The notes beneath the pieces were generated by a model. That model ran no database searches, was not told the origin of the DNA, and saw only the letters and a list, made by a program, of their open reading frames with translations. A DNA stretch of 64,000 nucleotides from Solwaraspora sp. WMMD792 (GTDB taxonomy: Bacteria > Actinomycetota > Actinomycetes > Mycobacteriales > Micromonosporaceae), in assembly GCF_029626105.1 (NCBI RefSeq), contig NZ_JARUBH010000009.1, positions 868,001 to 932,000 on the forward strand. Reading direction: 5' to 3'. Numbering within the stretch: the first letter of the stretch is position 1; every line of letters starts with the position of its first letter. This document shows positions 16,676-25,100 of this stretch, in pieces. Position numbers and translations under genes: made by a program.

Positions 16676-17523
16676 CCGGCACCCGACAGCTCGACGTCCC
16701 GGGCGACCAGGTACCAGGCGACCAGGTACCGGCACTGTCCCGGGACCACGACCGGCGGATCCCGCGCCACGACCGACGCGACTTCGCCCCCCGGCGCAGC
16801 CGGTACGCGGTGGTGGTGCCGGTGCTCAACGAGGGCGACCGGCTGCGGGCGCAGCTGCGCCGGATGCACGACCACGGGCACGGCCTGGACGTGCTGATCG
16901 CCGACGGGGGCAGCACGGACGGCTCCCTCGCCGACGACTTCCTGGCCGCCCAAGGCGTACGGTCGGTGCTGGTCAAACGCGGTCCGGGCCGGCTCAGCGC
17001 GCAACTGCGGATGGCCTTCGCCGCAGCCCTCGACGACGGCTACCACGGAGTGGTCACCGTGGACGGCAACGGCAAGGACGGCGTCGAGGCGATCGGCCGG
17101 TTCCGGGACCGGCTGGACGCCGGGTACGACTACGTGCAGGGTTCCCGGTTCGTCCCGGGCGGCGTGGCGGTCAACACGCCCTGGGCGCGGTACCTCGGCA
17201 TCCGGCTGCTGCACGCGCCGTTGCTGTCGGCCGGCGCCCGCACCTGGTACACCGACACCACCAACGGCTTCCGGGGCCACTCGGCCCGGCTGCTCGCCGA
17301 CCCCCGGGTCGGCGTGTTCCGCGACGTGTTCGACGCGTACGAACTGCTGGCGTACCTGCCGGTGCGGGCGGCCCGGCTGGGGCTGCGGGTCTGCGAGGTG
17401 CCGGTGACCCGGGCCTACCCGGCGGGAGCGGTGCCGACCAAGATCAAAGGCTGGTCCGGGAACCTGGACCTGCTGGCCGTCGCCGCCCGCGCCGCAACCG
17501 GCCGCTACGACCCGGTACCCTGA
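16672..17523 (+). CDS. GT2-family glycosyltransferase, soluble
   Basis: The 283-residue protein has a GT-A fold: YAVVVPVLNEGDRL (about 44-57), LIADGGSTDGSL, and VTVDGNGKDG at the DxD position, a variant with DGN. There are no clear membrane helices. The first 20 residues carry a direct repeat (PGDQV twice, DNA copies of ACCAGG near 16705-16729). It ends the plus-strand operon and overlaps the isomerase gene by 4 bp. The 3' end lies inside a near-perfect tandem duplication (17497-17547) in which the stop codon is formed at the repeat junction. It should transfer a sugar, perhaps the one made by the two upstream enzymes; donor and acceptor are unknown. Confidence 0.82.
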   Translation: MTGTRQLDVPGDQVPGDQVPALSRDHDRRIPRHDRRDFAPRRSRYAVVVPVLNEGDRLRAQLRRMHDHGHGLDVLIADGGSTDGSLADDFLAAQGVRSVLVKRGPGRLSAQLRMAFAAALDDGYHGVVTVDGNGKDGVEAIGRFRDRLDAGYDYVQGSRFVPGGVAVNTPWARYLGIRLLHAPLLSAGARTWYTDTTNGFRGHSARLLADPRVGVFRDVFDAYELLAYLPVRAARLGLRVCEVPVTRAYPAGAVPTKIKGWSGNLDLLAVAARAATGRYDPVP

Positions 17524-17547
17524 CCGGCCGCCACGACCCGGCACCTG
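17497..17547. repeat. Tandem duplication spanning the GT2 stop codon
   Basis: Two 25-26-bp copies beginning ACCGGCCGC, followed by T or C and then ACGACCCGG (17497-17522 and 17523-17547), differ by two substitutions and one indel. The TGA of the glycosyltransferase at 17521-17523 bridges the copies. Slippage here would change the protein's end. Confidence 0.8.
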
Positions 17548-17579
17548 ACCCGGTCCGGCGGCGCAGCGCCCGGTTGAGC

Positions 17580-19124
17580 TCAGGCCAGCAGCAGGGTCAG
17601 GGTGAGCACGACGGCGGTGACGGTGACGGTGGCCACCAGCCCTGTCCAGCGCAGCCACGGCCGGCCGGACCCGGTCACCGGCAGCCGTCGCCAGCGCAGC
17701 ACACCGGCCGCGACCCCACCGACGGCGAGCCCGGCGGCCACCGCCCACCAGCCGGCCCACACGTCGTGCCAGGCACCGGCGAGGTACCCGATCAGCAGGT
17801 AGAGCAGCGCGGTCGACGCCGAGCCGATCACCTTGAGCCGGTCGGTGACCGGCAGCCACCGACGCCGGCCGCCGAATGCGGTCGCCGCCGGGGTGACGGC
17901 GGCGGCGAGCAGCAACACCACGGTGACGCCGATCAGCAGCGGCCCGGCCCCGGCGGCGTCGCTGTCGCTGGCCACCCCGAGCAGCGCCAGCCCGATCGGT
18001 TCGACACCCTTGTCGGTGTTGCCGAGCACCACCACACCGTCGCCGGTTGCCGGGTCGAAGCCCACGTACGAGCGGAAACCGCCGGTCGCGCCGTTGTGCC
18101 AGGTGATCGCCCGACCGTCGTACGTGGTGGTGAACCAGCCGTAGCCGATCCGGCGGTCGTCGTTGTCGACGGTGAACCGGGGCTGGGCGGCGTCCGCGCC
18201 GGGCGCGGAGCCGTCGAGCAACGCGGTGACCAGCCGGGCCAGGTCCGGCGCGGTGGACCACAGGCCGATGCCGGCACCGGCCAGCCCGGAGCCCTGCCAC
18301 GGATCGGCGGCGCGCCCGCCGGCGGTGGATCCGGTCGCCGCACCGGCCGGCAGGTCGGCCCCGTCGAGGAAGTAGCCGGTGTCGCCCATGCCGAGCGGGT
18401 CCAACAGCCGCCGCTCGACCAGCGCCGGGTAGGAGCCGGCGTCGGCCTCTCCAACACTCCTGGTCTGCTCAGCCAGCGCGATGCCGAGCAGCGCCGCCCC
18501 GAAGTTGGAGTAGTGTACCTCGCCTCGGCCGTCGCCGACCTGGGCGCGGGCCAGCGCCGCGCGGATCCGGTCGACGTCCAGACCGGCGTACGGGTCGGTG
18601 CCGCGCAGCGCCCCCAGCGTCATGGTGAGCGTCGCGGTTGCGCCGACTGTCGGCAGCCGGGGCAGCCCGGACCGGTGGCTGGCCAGCTCCGCCAGAGTGA
18701 TTTCACCGACCGCCGGGTCGGCGAACTTCTGACCGGGCAGCGCTTCGGCGAGCGTCGTGTCGCCGTCAACCTGCCCGGCGGCGATCTGGTCGGCCAGCAG
18801 CATCCCGGTCAGCGTCTTGCCGATCGAGCCGATCTCGAACGGGGTGTCCGGCCGTACCGGCTGGCCGGCGCGGCCGGCCAGACCGGAGGTACGGTCGCCG
18901 AGCCCGGCGACCCGTACCTGCCCGTCGGCGATCCGGGCCACCGCCAGACCTCGGTAACCACCGGGGTCGTCGATCACCGCGCGGACCTCGGCGGCGAGCG
19001 CCAGGTCACCGCTGTCGGCGTCGCCGAGGCGGGCCGGCCAGGGCGCGATCAGCGCGGCGAGCAGCCCGCCGACGACGGCGACGGCCGCCGTGACGATAAG
19101 AGCGCGGGTACGGACCGGGGTCAC
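17580..19124 (-). CDS. Membrane-bound serine hydrolase of the beta-lactamase/PBP4* type
   Basis: The 514-residue protein has an N-terminal membrane segment (about 8-28), a class-C beta-lactamase-like domain (about 40-380) and four predicted C-terminal helices. Active-site motifs are complete: S100-I-G-K103, the YSN of VHYSNFGAALLG, and the HNG of TWHNGATGGF. It should act on the outer face of the membrane as an esterase, D-aminopeptidase or carboxypeptidase-like enzyme. Its start overlaps the ArsR-like regulator by 4 bp, so the regulator controls it. No resistance function can be inferred from sequence alone. Confidence 0.88.
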   Translation of the reverse strand: MTPVRTRALIVTAAVAVVGGLLAALIAPWPARLGDADSGDLALAAEVRAVIDDPGGYRGLAVARIADGQVRVAGLGDRTSGLAGRAGQPVRPDTPFEIGSIGKTLTGMLLADQIAAGQVDGDTTLAEALPGQKFADPAVGEITLAELASHRSGLPRLPTVGATATLTMTLGALRGTDPYAGLDVDRIRAALARAQVGDGRGEVHYSNFGAALLGIALAEQTRSVGEADAGSYPALVERRLLDPLGMGDTGYFLDGADLPAGAATGSTAGGRAADPWQGSGLAGAGIGLWSTAPDLARLVTALLDGSAPGADAAQPRFTVDNDDRRIGYGWFTTTYDGRAITWHNGATGGFRSYVGFDPATGDGVVVLGNTDKGVEPIGLALLGVASDSDAAGAGPLLIGVTVVLLLAAAVTPAATAFGGRRRWLPVTDRLKVIGSASTALLYLLIGYLAGAWHDVWAGWWAVAAGLAVGGVAAGVLRWRRLPVTGSGRPWLRWTGLVATVTVTAVVLTLTLLLA

Positions 19125-19681
19125 CGGTGTGCTCCGGAGAGGACGATCAGCAGGGGGACGACCCGTTCCGGCGGTACGGCGTACTGCCCCCGGGTCGACG
19201 TGCGCAGCCAGCCGGCGCTGACCAGCTGCCGCAGATGGTGGTAGAGCTGGCCGGTGGTGCCGAGCCCGTCGACCTCGGCCAGGGCGGCGACGGTCCGGGT
19301 GCCGGCCAGGATGTGCCGGACCAGCAGCAGCCGCACCGGGTGGGCGAGCGCGGTGAGGGTGTCGGCGTACCCGGTCCAGTCGGCGTCGAGCAGGTCGTCG
19401 ACGGTGTGCCCGTACTGCCAGTCGTAGTGCTCGCCGGTCGGCAGGGTGACTGTGCCGGTGTAGAGCACCGCCCCGGGGGTGCCGCCGACCTGGGCCTTGA
19501 GCCCGTCGAGCGCCCAGAACGGGTTGCCGGTGTCTGGTCCGACGGCGTTCGGTCCGGTCGACGCGTCGCCGACGGCTCGGTCGGCGTCAACGGCTCGGTC
19601 GGCGTCGAGACGCGCGACGAGGTCCTGCACGGTCCGTTCCAGGGCGGTGACCCGCTCGGTCAACTCCGGCTCAGTCATCAC
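19121..19681 (-). CDS. ArsR-like winged-helix regulator
   Basis: The 186-residue protein starts at GTG 19681 or ATG 19678. It opens with a leucine-rich coiled segment (LTERVTALERTVQDLVARL), then a duplicated DADRAV, and ends with a winged helix: LAHPVRLLLVRHILAG, LGTTGQLYHHLRQLVSAGWL as recognition helix, and QYAVPPERVVPLLIVL. The N-terminal coil should drive dimerisation. No metal-binding Cys pair is seen, so it does not look like a metal sensor. It is the first gene of the operon with the serine hydrolase. A palindrome between its -35 and -10 suggests autorepression. Confidence 0.85.
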   Translation of the reverse strand: MMTEPELTERVTALERTVQDLVARLDADRAVDADRAVGDASTGPNAVGPDTGNPFWALDGLKAQVGGTPGAVLYTGTVTLPTGEHYDWQYGHTVDDLLDADWTGYADTLTALAHPVRLLLVRHILAGTRTVAALAEVDGLGTTGQLYHHLRQLVSAGWLRTSTRGQYAVPPERVVPLLIVLSGAHR

Positions 19682-19685
19682 CCCA

Positions 19686-19713
19686 CTATTACGTAGTTAC
19701 GTAATTTCTGCAA
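19686..19713 (-). promoter_or_regulatory. Promoter-operator of the ArsR-like gene
   Basis: On the minus strand TTGCAG (19713-19708), 16 bp, TAATAG (19691-19686) form a promoter. Within it lies ATTACGTA-AC-TACGTAAT (19705-19688), an 18-bp palindrome with perfect 8-bp arms in an otherwise GC-rich setting. Transcription would begin at about 19680, so the mRNA would have almost no leader. The operator covers the stop codon of the gene at 19689. Confidence 0.72.
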
Positions 19714-20321
19714 TCAGGGTGGGTCGGATCGCGGGCCACCTGTCCTGCCGTCGCCACGCACCACACCACGATCAGCAGCAACAGCAGCCGCTCCAGCGTG
19801 CCGACCAGCAGCCCGCCACCGACCAGCAGCATGCCCAGCCCGACCGCGGCGGACAGCGGCAGCGCGGCGGCGGCCCCGAACAGCGCCAGCCGACGCAGCC
19901 GGTAGGTCGACACCGGCGACCAGAACACGGCGATCATCGCGAAGACGCAGCAGGCGACGGCGACGATGCTGGCCCCGCCGTGCACCAGGTCGGTCGCGGT
20001 GACCGGATCGTGCGGCGGCAGCGGGCAGCCGTCCCGGCAGGAGACGGTCGCCGACACCGTCGTCGCGCCGGCCCCCGCGACCAGCAGCCAGGCGGCGGCG
20101 CGGACCGGGCGCAGCGCCCCGGCGAGCAGCAGCAGGCTCACCGCCAGGGCGAGCAGCCCCGACTGGTACGCCACTACGGAGCCGCCGTCGCCGACCCCGG
20201 ACTCGCTGACGTACCCGCGCAGTCCCGGACCGGGACCGGCGACCACCGCGACCGTCACGGTCACCGCCCCGCCGACCGCGCCGACCGCCGCCCCGACCGC
20301 CCACCACCTGGTACGCCTCAC
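19689..20321 (-). CDS. DUF998-like membrane protein
   Basis: The 210-residue protein has about six predicted transmembrane helices, with an outer loop between helices 1 and 2 (PGLRGYVSESGVG). It is typical in length and layout of the DUF998 family, whose function is not known. It starts at GTG 20321 behind GTAGGCAG. The gene ends 7 bp before the ArsR-like start, and its last codons contain that gene's operator. It may be co-transcribed with the pair in part, but the downstream promoter makes them separable. Confidence 0.78.
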   Translation of the reverse strand: MRRTRWWAVGAAVGAVGGAVTVTVAVVAGPGPGLRGYVSESGVGDGGSVVAYQSGLLALAVSLLLLAGALRPVRAAAWLLVAGAGATTVSATVSCRDGCPLPPHDPVTATDLVHGGASIVAVACCVFAMIAVFWSPVSTYRLRRLALFGAAAALPLSAAVGLGMLLVGGGLLVGTLERLLLLLIVVWCVATAGQVARDPTHPDCRNYVTT

Positions 20322-20364
20322 CTGCCTACGGTGTCACGTGGTCACGGCTCACGTGGCTGCGGTG

Positions 20365-20682
20365 TCACGTGCGCCAGCCCGGGTCGGTGTCCCCGCTCGC
20401 CGGATGTGCCGGTGGTGCCGGCCGGTGGTGCCGGACCGGCCGGATCACCGCCCCCGGCCGCAGCAGCGCCACCAGCCGCGCCTGGATGTGTCGGGTGACG
20501 CCGTCCCGGCCGTCGAAATTGATCTGCGCGCCGATCAGTTGCACCCATCGGATCCCGTCTTCGATCGACACGTCGCCCACGTGCTGCACCCGCAGTCGGA
20601 GTGCGCCGATGCCGTACCGGTAATCGGTTTCCGACATCTTGATCACGTCGCCGACCTCGACCGGAAGATCACTGTTACTCAT
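20365..20682 (-). CDS. Small hypothetical protein next to the XRE-DUF397 pair
   Basis: The 105-residue protein starts at ATG 20682. I do not recognise a named family. Residues 1-75 are a compact mixed region (VEVGDVIKMSETDYRYGIGAL, then alternating hydrophobics suggesting beta strands); the last 30 residues are Pro/His/Arg-rich and probably disordered. It has no signal peptide or membrane helix. It overlaps the upstream small gene by 8 bp and so is co-translated with it. The pair is divergent from the XRE regulator at 21128, with which it may share control. Confidence 0.65.
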   Translation of the reverse strand: MSNSDLPVEVGDVIKMSETDYRYGIGALRLRVQHVGDVSIEDGIRWVQLIGAQINFDGRDGVTRHIQARLVALLRPGAVIRPVRHHRPAPPAHPASGDTDPGWRT

Positions 20683-20986
20683 TGCCGTCCATCCTTTCCG
20701 GCACCATTTCCGGTGGTTGCAGGCCGTGTAGTTGCAGTACCGCGCGGACTCTTCTGGCCGCCGGGTCCCGGTGCCGGTCGAGGTAGGCCAGCGCCTTGCG
20801 GAACGGCCGGCAGTACACCTGCCCGCACGGCAGGCAGCCGTCATTGCGGCGGGGCATGTGCCGGGTGACCAGCCGTCGGGCGTGAGCGATCACGTCATCG
20901 TGTGCGGTGGTGTACTGCGGGCCGGCGTTGCCGGGCAGCCGGCGTAGTTGCCGCGGTAGTCCGCCGATCCCGTCGTTTCTTGGCAT
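20675..20986 (-). CDS. Small Cys-containing hypothetical protein
   Basis: The 103-residue protein starts at ATG 20986 with an excellent GGGAGGTGA site. It contains HARRLVTRHMPR and CLPCGQVYCRPF, with three Cys in a CxxC-x4-C arrangement that, with nearby His, could bind zinc. Family and function are not recognised. It is divergent from the XRE-DUF397 pair, and small proteins of this kind occupy the same position beside such pairs in related actinomycetes, as far as I recall. A longer reading from 21259 is open, but it lacks a ribosome site and overlaps the XRE gene. Confidence 0.65.
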   Translation of the reverse strand: MPRNDGIGGLPRQLRRLPGNAGPQYTTAHDDVIAHARRLVTRHMPRRNDGCLPCGQVYCRPFRKALAYLDRHRDPAARRVRAVLQLHGLQPPEMVPERMDGNE

Positions 20987-21127
20987 CCGTTCACCTCCCT
21001 GGTGGAGTGTCGAGCCGAATTTCCATCCACTCCACCCTGGACTTCTCCAGCTGCTCAGCGGAAGATAGGTCAGCGGCAATCCGCACCCATCTACCGGACA
21101 ATCACCTGTATCCGAAAGGTGTGCACC

Positions 21128-21931
21128 GTGAATACACTTCCGGAAATCCTCCGTCAGCTGCGCAGCGAGCGCTCCGTCACCCAGGATCAGGTCGGTGAGG
21201 CGATCCTGGTCTCCGGTTCGCTGATCGCCGCCTTCGAGCAGGGCCGGCTGGTCCCGCAACCGGACACCGCCGCGCGGCTGGACGAGTTCTTCGGCTCGGG
21301 CGACCGGGTCCGCAAGTCGGCGGCCGAGGCAGCCGAGGCCCGTGAGCTGGAGCGGGAGCGGCGCCGGATGGCCCAGGCGGTGTGGTTCCGCCCGTGGGCC
21401 AAGCTGGAGGAGTCCGCCACCGCCCTGCGGTACTACGAAGCGTCACTCGTCCCCGGCCTGCTGCAGACCGAGGAGTACGCCCGGTCGGTGCTGGACAGCG
21501 GCCTGCGCAGTCAGCGCGAGGTCGACGAGCTGCTCGCCGTCCGGATGGAGCGCCAGTCCGTCGTGCTGGGCCGCGAGGATCCGGCGATCTGCGTGTTCAT
21601 GATGGACATGGCGGCGCTGCGCTCGGCGCACCCGGCGATGGCAAAAGCACAGTTGGAGCGGCTGCTGGTCGACTCGGAGCGCCACCGGACCTTCGTGCAC
21701 GTGGTGCCGGACGGGGTCGGCATGCACATCGGCCGGTCGGTGTCGTTCGTGCTCGCCTCGCTCGACAACGGCGCACTCGCTGGATACATGGAGGATATTT
21801 TCGAGGGCCGGCTTGTCACCGAGCCGGCGCGGGTGACCGGGCTCGATCGGGCGTGGCACACTGTCAACGCGCTCGCCCTGAACGCGGCCCAGTCCCGGGA
21901 TCTGATCCGGCAACAGTTGAGGGAGCTATGA
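21128..21931 (+). CDS. XRE-family regulator with DUF5753 domain
   Basis: The 267-residue protein starts at GTG 21128 behind AAAGGTG. An N-terminal helix-turn-helix (LRQLRSERSVTQDQVGEAI, then SGSLIAAFEQGRLVPQ) covers about residues 6-55. A DUF5753 region follows (FRPWAKLEESATALRYYEA, then PGLLQTEEYARSVLDSG, to the end). This is the WhiJ-type regulator widespread in actinomycetes and usually paired with a DUF397 protein, as here with a 4-bp overlap. Such pairs affect development and antibiotic production in Streptomyces; the target here is unknown. Confidence 0.93.
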   Translation: MNTLPEILRQLRSERSVTQDQVGEAILVSGSLIAAFEQGRLVPQPDTAARLDEFFGSGDRVRKSAAEAAEARELERERRRMAQAVWFRPWAKLEESATALRYYEASLVPGLLQTEEYARSVLDSGLRSQREVDELLAVRMERQSVVLGREDPAICVFMMDMAALRSAHPAMAKAQLERLLVDSERHRTFVHVVPDGVGMHIGRSVSFVLASLDNGALAGYMEDIFEGRLVTEPARVTGLDRAWHTVNALALNAAQSRDLIRQQLREL

Positions 21932-22110
21932 CCACCGAGCCGATGTGGCGCACGTCCCGCCGCTCGAACGCCTCCGGCGGCAACTGCGTCGAGGTCGCCG
22001 ACAACCTGCCCGGCCGGGTGCTGGTCCGCGACTCCAAGGACCGCACCGGCGGCACCCTGGCCTTCGACCCGCCTGCCTGGTCCGCTTTCGTCGCCACCGT
22101 CAAGCGCTGA
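21928..22110 (+). CDS. DUF397 protein partner of the XRE regulator
   Basis: The 60-residue protein matches the DUF397 pattern: WRTSRRSNASGGNCVEVA at residues 7-24, VLVRDSKD in the middle and DPPAWSAFVATVK at the end. It starts at ATG 21928, overlapping the regulator stop by 4 bp, with GGGAG upstream. DUF397 proteins are thought to modulate or antagonise their XRE partner. No membrane or secretion signal is present. Confidence 0.93.
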   Translation: MTTEPMWRTSRRSNASGGNCVEVADNLPGRVLVRDSKDRTGGTLAFDPPAWSAFVATVKR

Positions 22111-22192
22111 GCCGCACCCCGCCGCCGCCGGGCGTACCTCCGAGCCCGCCGCCGTTCTCCGGCTACCAGGCAGCAGGCCGGGCCCGGGTGGG

Positions 22193-25100
22193 CTAAGACT
22201 GGCCTCCCTGTTGGGGAATCCAGTCTGAGCCGTTGGAGATGGAGGCTACGGATCGGTGCAGCCGGCGGCGGGCGCGCGGGTCGAGGTGGTCGCCGTCGAG
22301 CGTCTGGAGCGCGTCGCGGGCGGTGCGCTGGTGTGAACGCGCTGTCTTGCCCAGGGCTTCGGCCGCCCATCGCCGGTGATCTAACGGGCTTTCGTCGTCG
22401 ATAATCACCTTCAGCAGGCGGCGGGCGCATGTGCCCGCCTCCGCGAAGTCCATCTCGGGGATCGCGGCCAGCGCCATGAACCGCACGAACGGATGTGCTG
22501 CCGGGTTGTCGGCCAGCTGGCGCATCGTCGTCGCGGCGGCTGCGCGGTCCGCCCAGACTCCCGTGCCGCCGAGCGCCCGCGCGGCGGTCAGGATCGTGTA
22601 CGGCTTGGCACCCGGCAGCGCCAGCAGCTCTCGCATGCGCATGGACGCCGACGGCTCCCGTGGGCATAGGCGAACGGCCGGCTCCGGACCGTCGGTGCGC
22701 AGCACCGCGACAGCTGCCGCCAGGCGATCGTCCGGGGCGGCGTCCAGCTCCAGAAGGCGTGCCCGGGTCTCCGAGCGCCGTGGTCCGGGCGCGTCGAGCA
22801 AGGTCTGACCGGCGAGCACCCGGAGGTAGCCGGGCGTGCCTGGCTTGTCCAGCAGGTCGTGGAGCACGTCGTGTGCCGGCCGCGCGGCGGCGCCCGATCC
22901 GAGGCCTAGCAGGATGGTGGCCGCTCGGATTCGGACGAACGGGGGCAGGCTGGGGTCGGCGGCGATGCCGGTCACCTCGGTCACCACTCTGTGTACGGTG
23001 TCCGGAAGCATCTGCGCCAGCAGGGCGAGCAGCGCTGCCCGGCGCACTGGAGTGATATCTGAACGTTCGAGGATCTCTTCTGTCGCCAGGCCAGCGCGAA
23101 GTCGCTGAACGGGCGTGCCCGTAGCCAGCGTTTGCGTGATCTCGATGACGGTGCCGAAGGGGGTGTCGCTGGCGGTCAGCATTGCGAGGAGTTCGGTGAA
23201 GGGCTCGTCCTGCTCGGGATCGACAGTCACTATGGCCAGTTGGACGGCGGTCCGGGTAGTAATGCTGTCAGCGGCGGTCAGCATGCTGCGGAGCCTGTCA
23301 AGGGTGTCGGCTAGGGTGCCAGGCACCTCGTCTGCTCGCCGCACCAGGGCGGCGCAGCGGTCAGGCAACGACAGCTGGTCGTCGCCCGACTCCGTGAGGA
23401 ACGACAGGTCGGCGTGCCGGAGTCCGCGCTGGCCGCCTTCCTTCGCCAGGATGGCTCGGGCCTCGCGGCGGCGGCGCCAGGTCTCCTTGCTGTCGCCGGC
23501 GACCGTCGCGAGCGCTGCGCCGGCCTCCGCTCTGCTGTGGACGACCTGGTAGAGCAGCCGGGCGGCGTCGATCGGATCGATCGGTGGTGGCACCGGTCCG
23601 TCGTCGGGCCGGCGCAGTGCAGCATGGAGTACTTCTACTGCGGGTACGCGGTGTGCCGGTGACAGGTCGAGTTGCAGTTCCAGAACCTGGGCCCGGTCTT
23701 CTGGCGTCGCGGCGGGTTCGTCCAGGATCCGCCGGATCCCGGCCACCGCTGCGGATTCCTCCTCTGGAAGAGCTATGGCGGCGGTGACTACCGCCGTCGT
23801 TGTCGGCGGCTGGGCTGCCAGGGAGGCGCGGACCGCCGTCATGGCACCGTCGATGCGATCCAGTCGACGGCCGGTCTCGGGCGGGACATAGCCGCCGAGG
23901 GGATATGGCCGCGCCAGCGATCGAAGAAGTAGGTCACCAATCGCTTTCTCCAGGGCCGTGTCGCGCCCCCACCCCGAGCGGTACAGGAGCTCAGCTGTGC
24001 GTTGGGCGTCGTAGACGGAAGGAACATTGGTCCACAGCAGATCGTCTGTCAGCTGCAGTGGGGGAACGTGCCGGTCGTCCCCGTGGCGCAGGAGTACCTG
24101 GAGTGCCTGTACCCGGTACTCGATTGGCTCGTGCCGGTCGGAGAAGAACGACAGCAGCCCAGCGCGGTACCTGCCGGTTCCGTTCGTCTCGGTCTGCGCC
24201 AGCCAGGCAAGGGCGTTGACGCGTTCCTCGTCCAGGGCGTAAGCGTCGGATGCGGCCGGCTCCAATACCTGAGCGGCATCGGCCACCGCCCGGTTCTCCG
24301 CGAGCATCATTGCGATCCAGCGGCGATCTTCGAGGTCGTTGGTCCGCTCCGACAGCATGTCCCGTAACAGTGCCAGCCACTCGGCCGCCCGCTGTGGAGC
24401 GCGCTTGATGAGTAGTGGGATCACGTCGACTCGCCATGTCGGACTTATGTGTGGATTTCGAGCATATGACTCCAGGACCTCGAGGGCGGAAGCGTGCCGG
24501 CTGACCAGCTCGCTGTATGCATTGAACAGCCACCGCCGCTGCGAGGGCGGGACGTGGACATCGACAATAGCTTTCGTCGCTGCGGCACTGTGCGTGGGAT
24601 GGTCTATCAGCTCAAGTGCCGCATCGAGACGTGCTCGCACCCGTGTCGACGACCCGACCATCAATCCGTGGAGCAACGACTCGACAACCGGGTCGGGGCG
24701 ATACGCGCGTATATAGCGCGCCGTGGCGCGCACGGTCTCATCGGGCAGATCGACCTCAGGGCTCGCAACAAGCCGTTTCAACTGCCGATCGAACTCGGCG
24801 GCGACTGGCAGAGAACAGTCGCTGGACAGTGCGATGAGGCTTGTTGTCTCCTTGAAGGTCCATGAGCGGCCGGCGGCGACCCGCAGGACGTCGTCCGCAT
24901 CGGGCTGGAAACGAGGGTCGAGGTCGACGGCTGAAGCTCGGATGCGGGACACCTCGGCGGTGTCGAGCGTTGATTCGTCGGTCAGCGCCTCGATCGCATC
25001 CGCGATCCGATCCCTTAGGTCACGTTCGATCCCCGGCAAACGCCAATATGGCACGAAACCTCGGGTCGACCTGCCGCTGTCATACAGCGCGCGACATATC

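Noticed and set aside
17580-19124. Dedicated antibiotic-resistance beta-lactamase
   Set aside because: The SxxK/YSN/HNG layout and membrane tail fit the broad serine hydrolase family; nothing in the sequence shows beta-lactam hydrolysis.
16161-19244. Open frame of 1027 codons on the plus strand
   Set aside because: It crosses the isomerase, the GT2 and the serine hydrolase in other frames and has Pro/Arg/Gly-rich noise with no domain.
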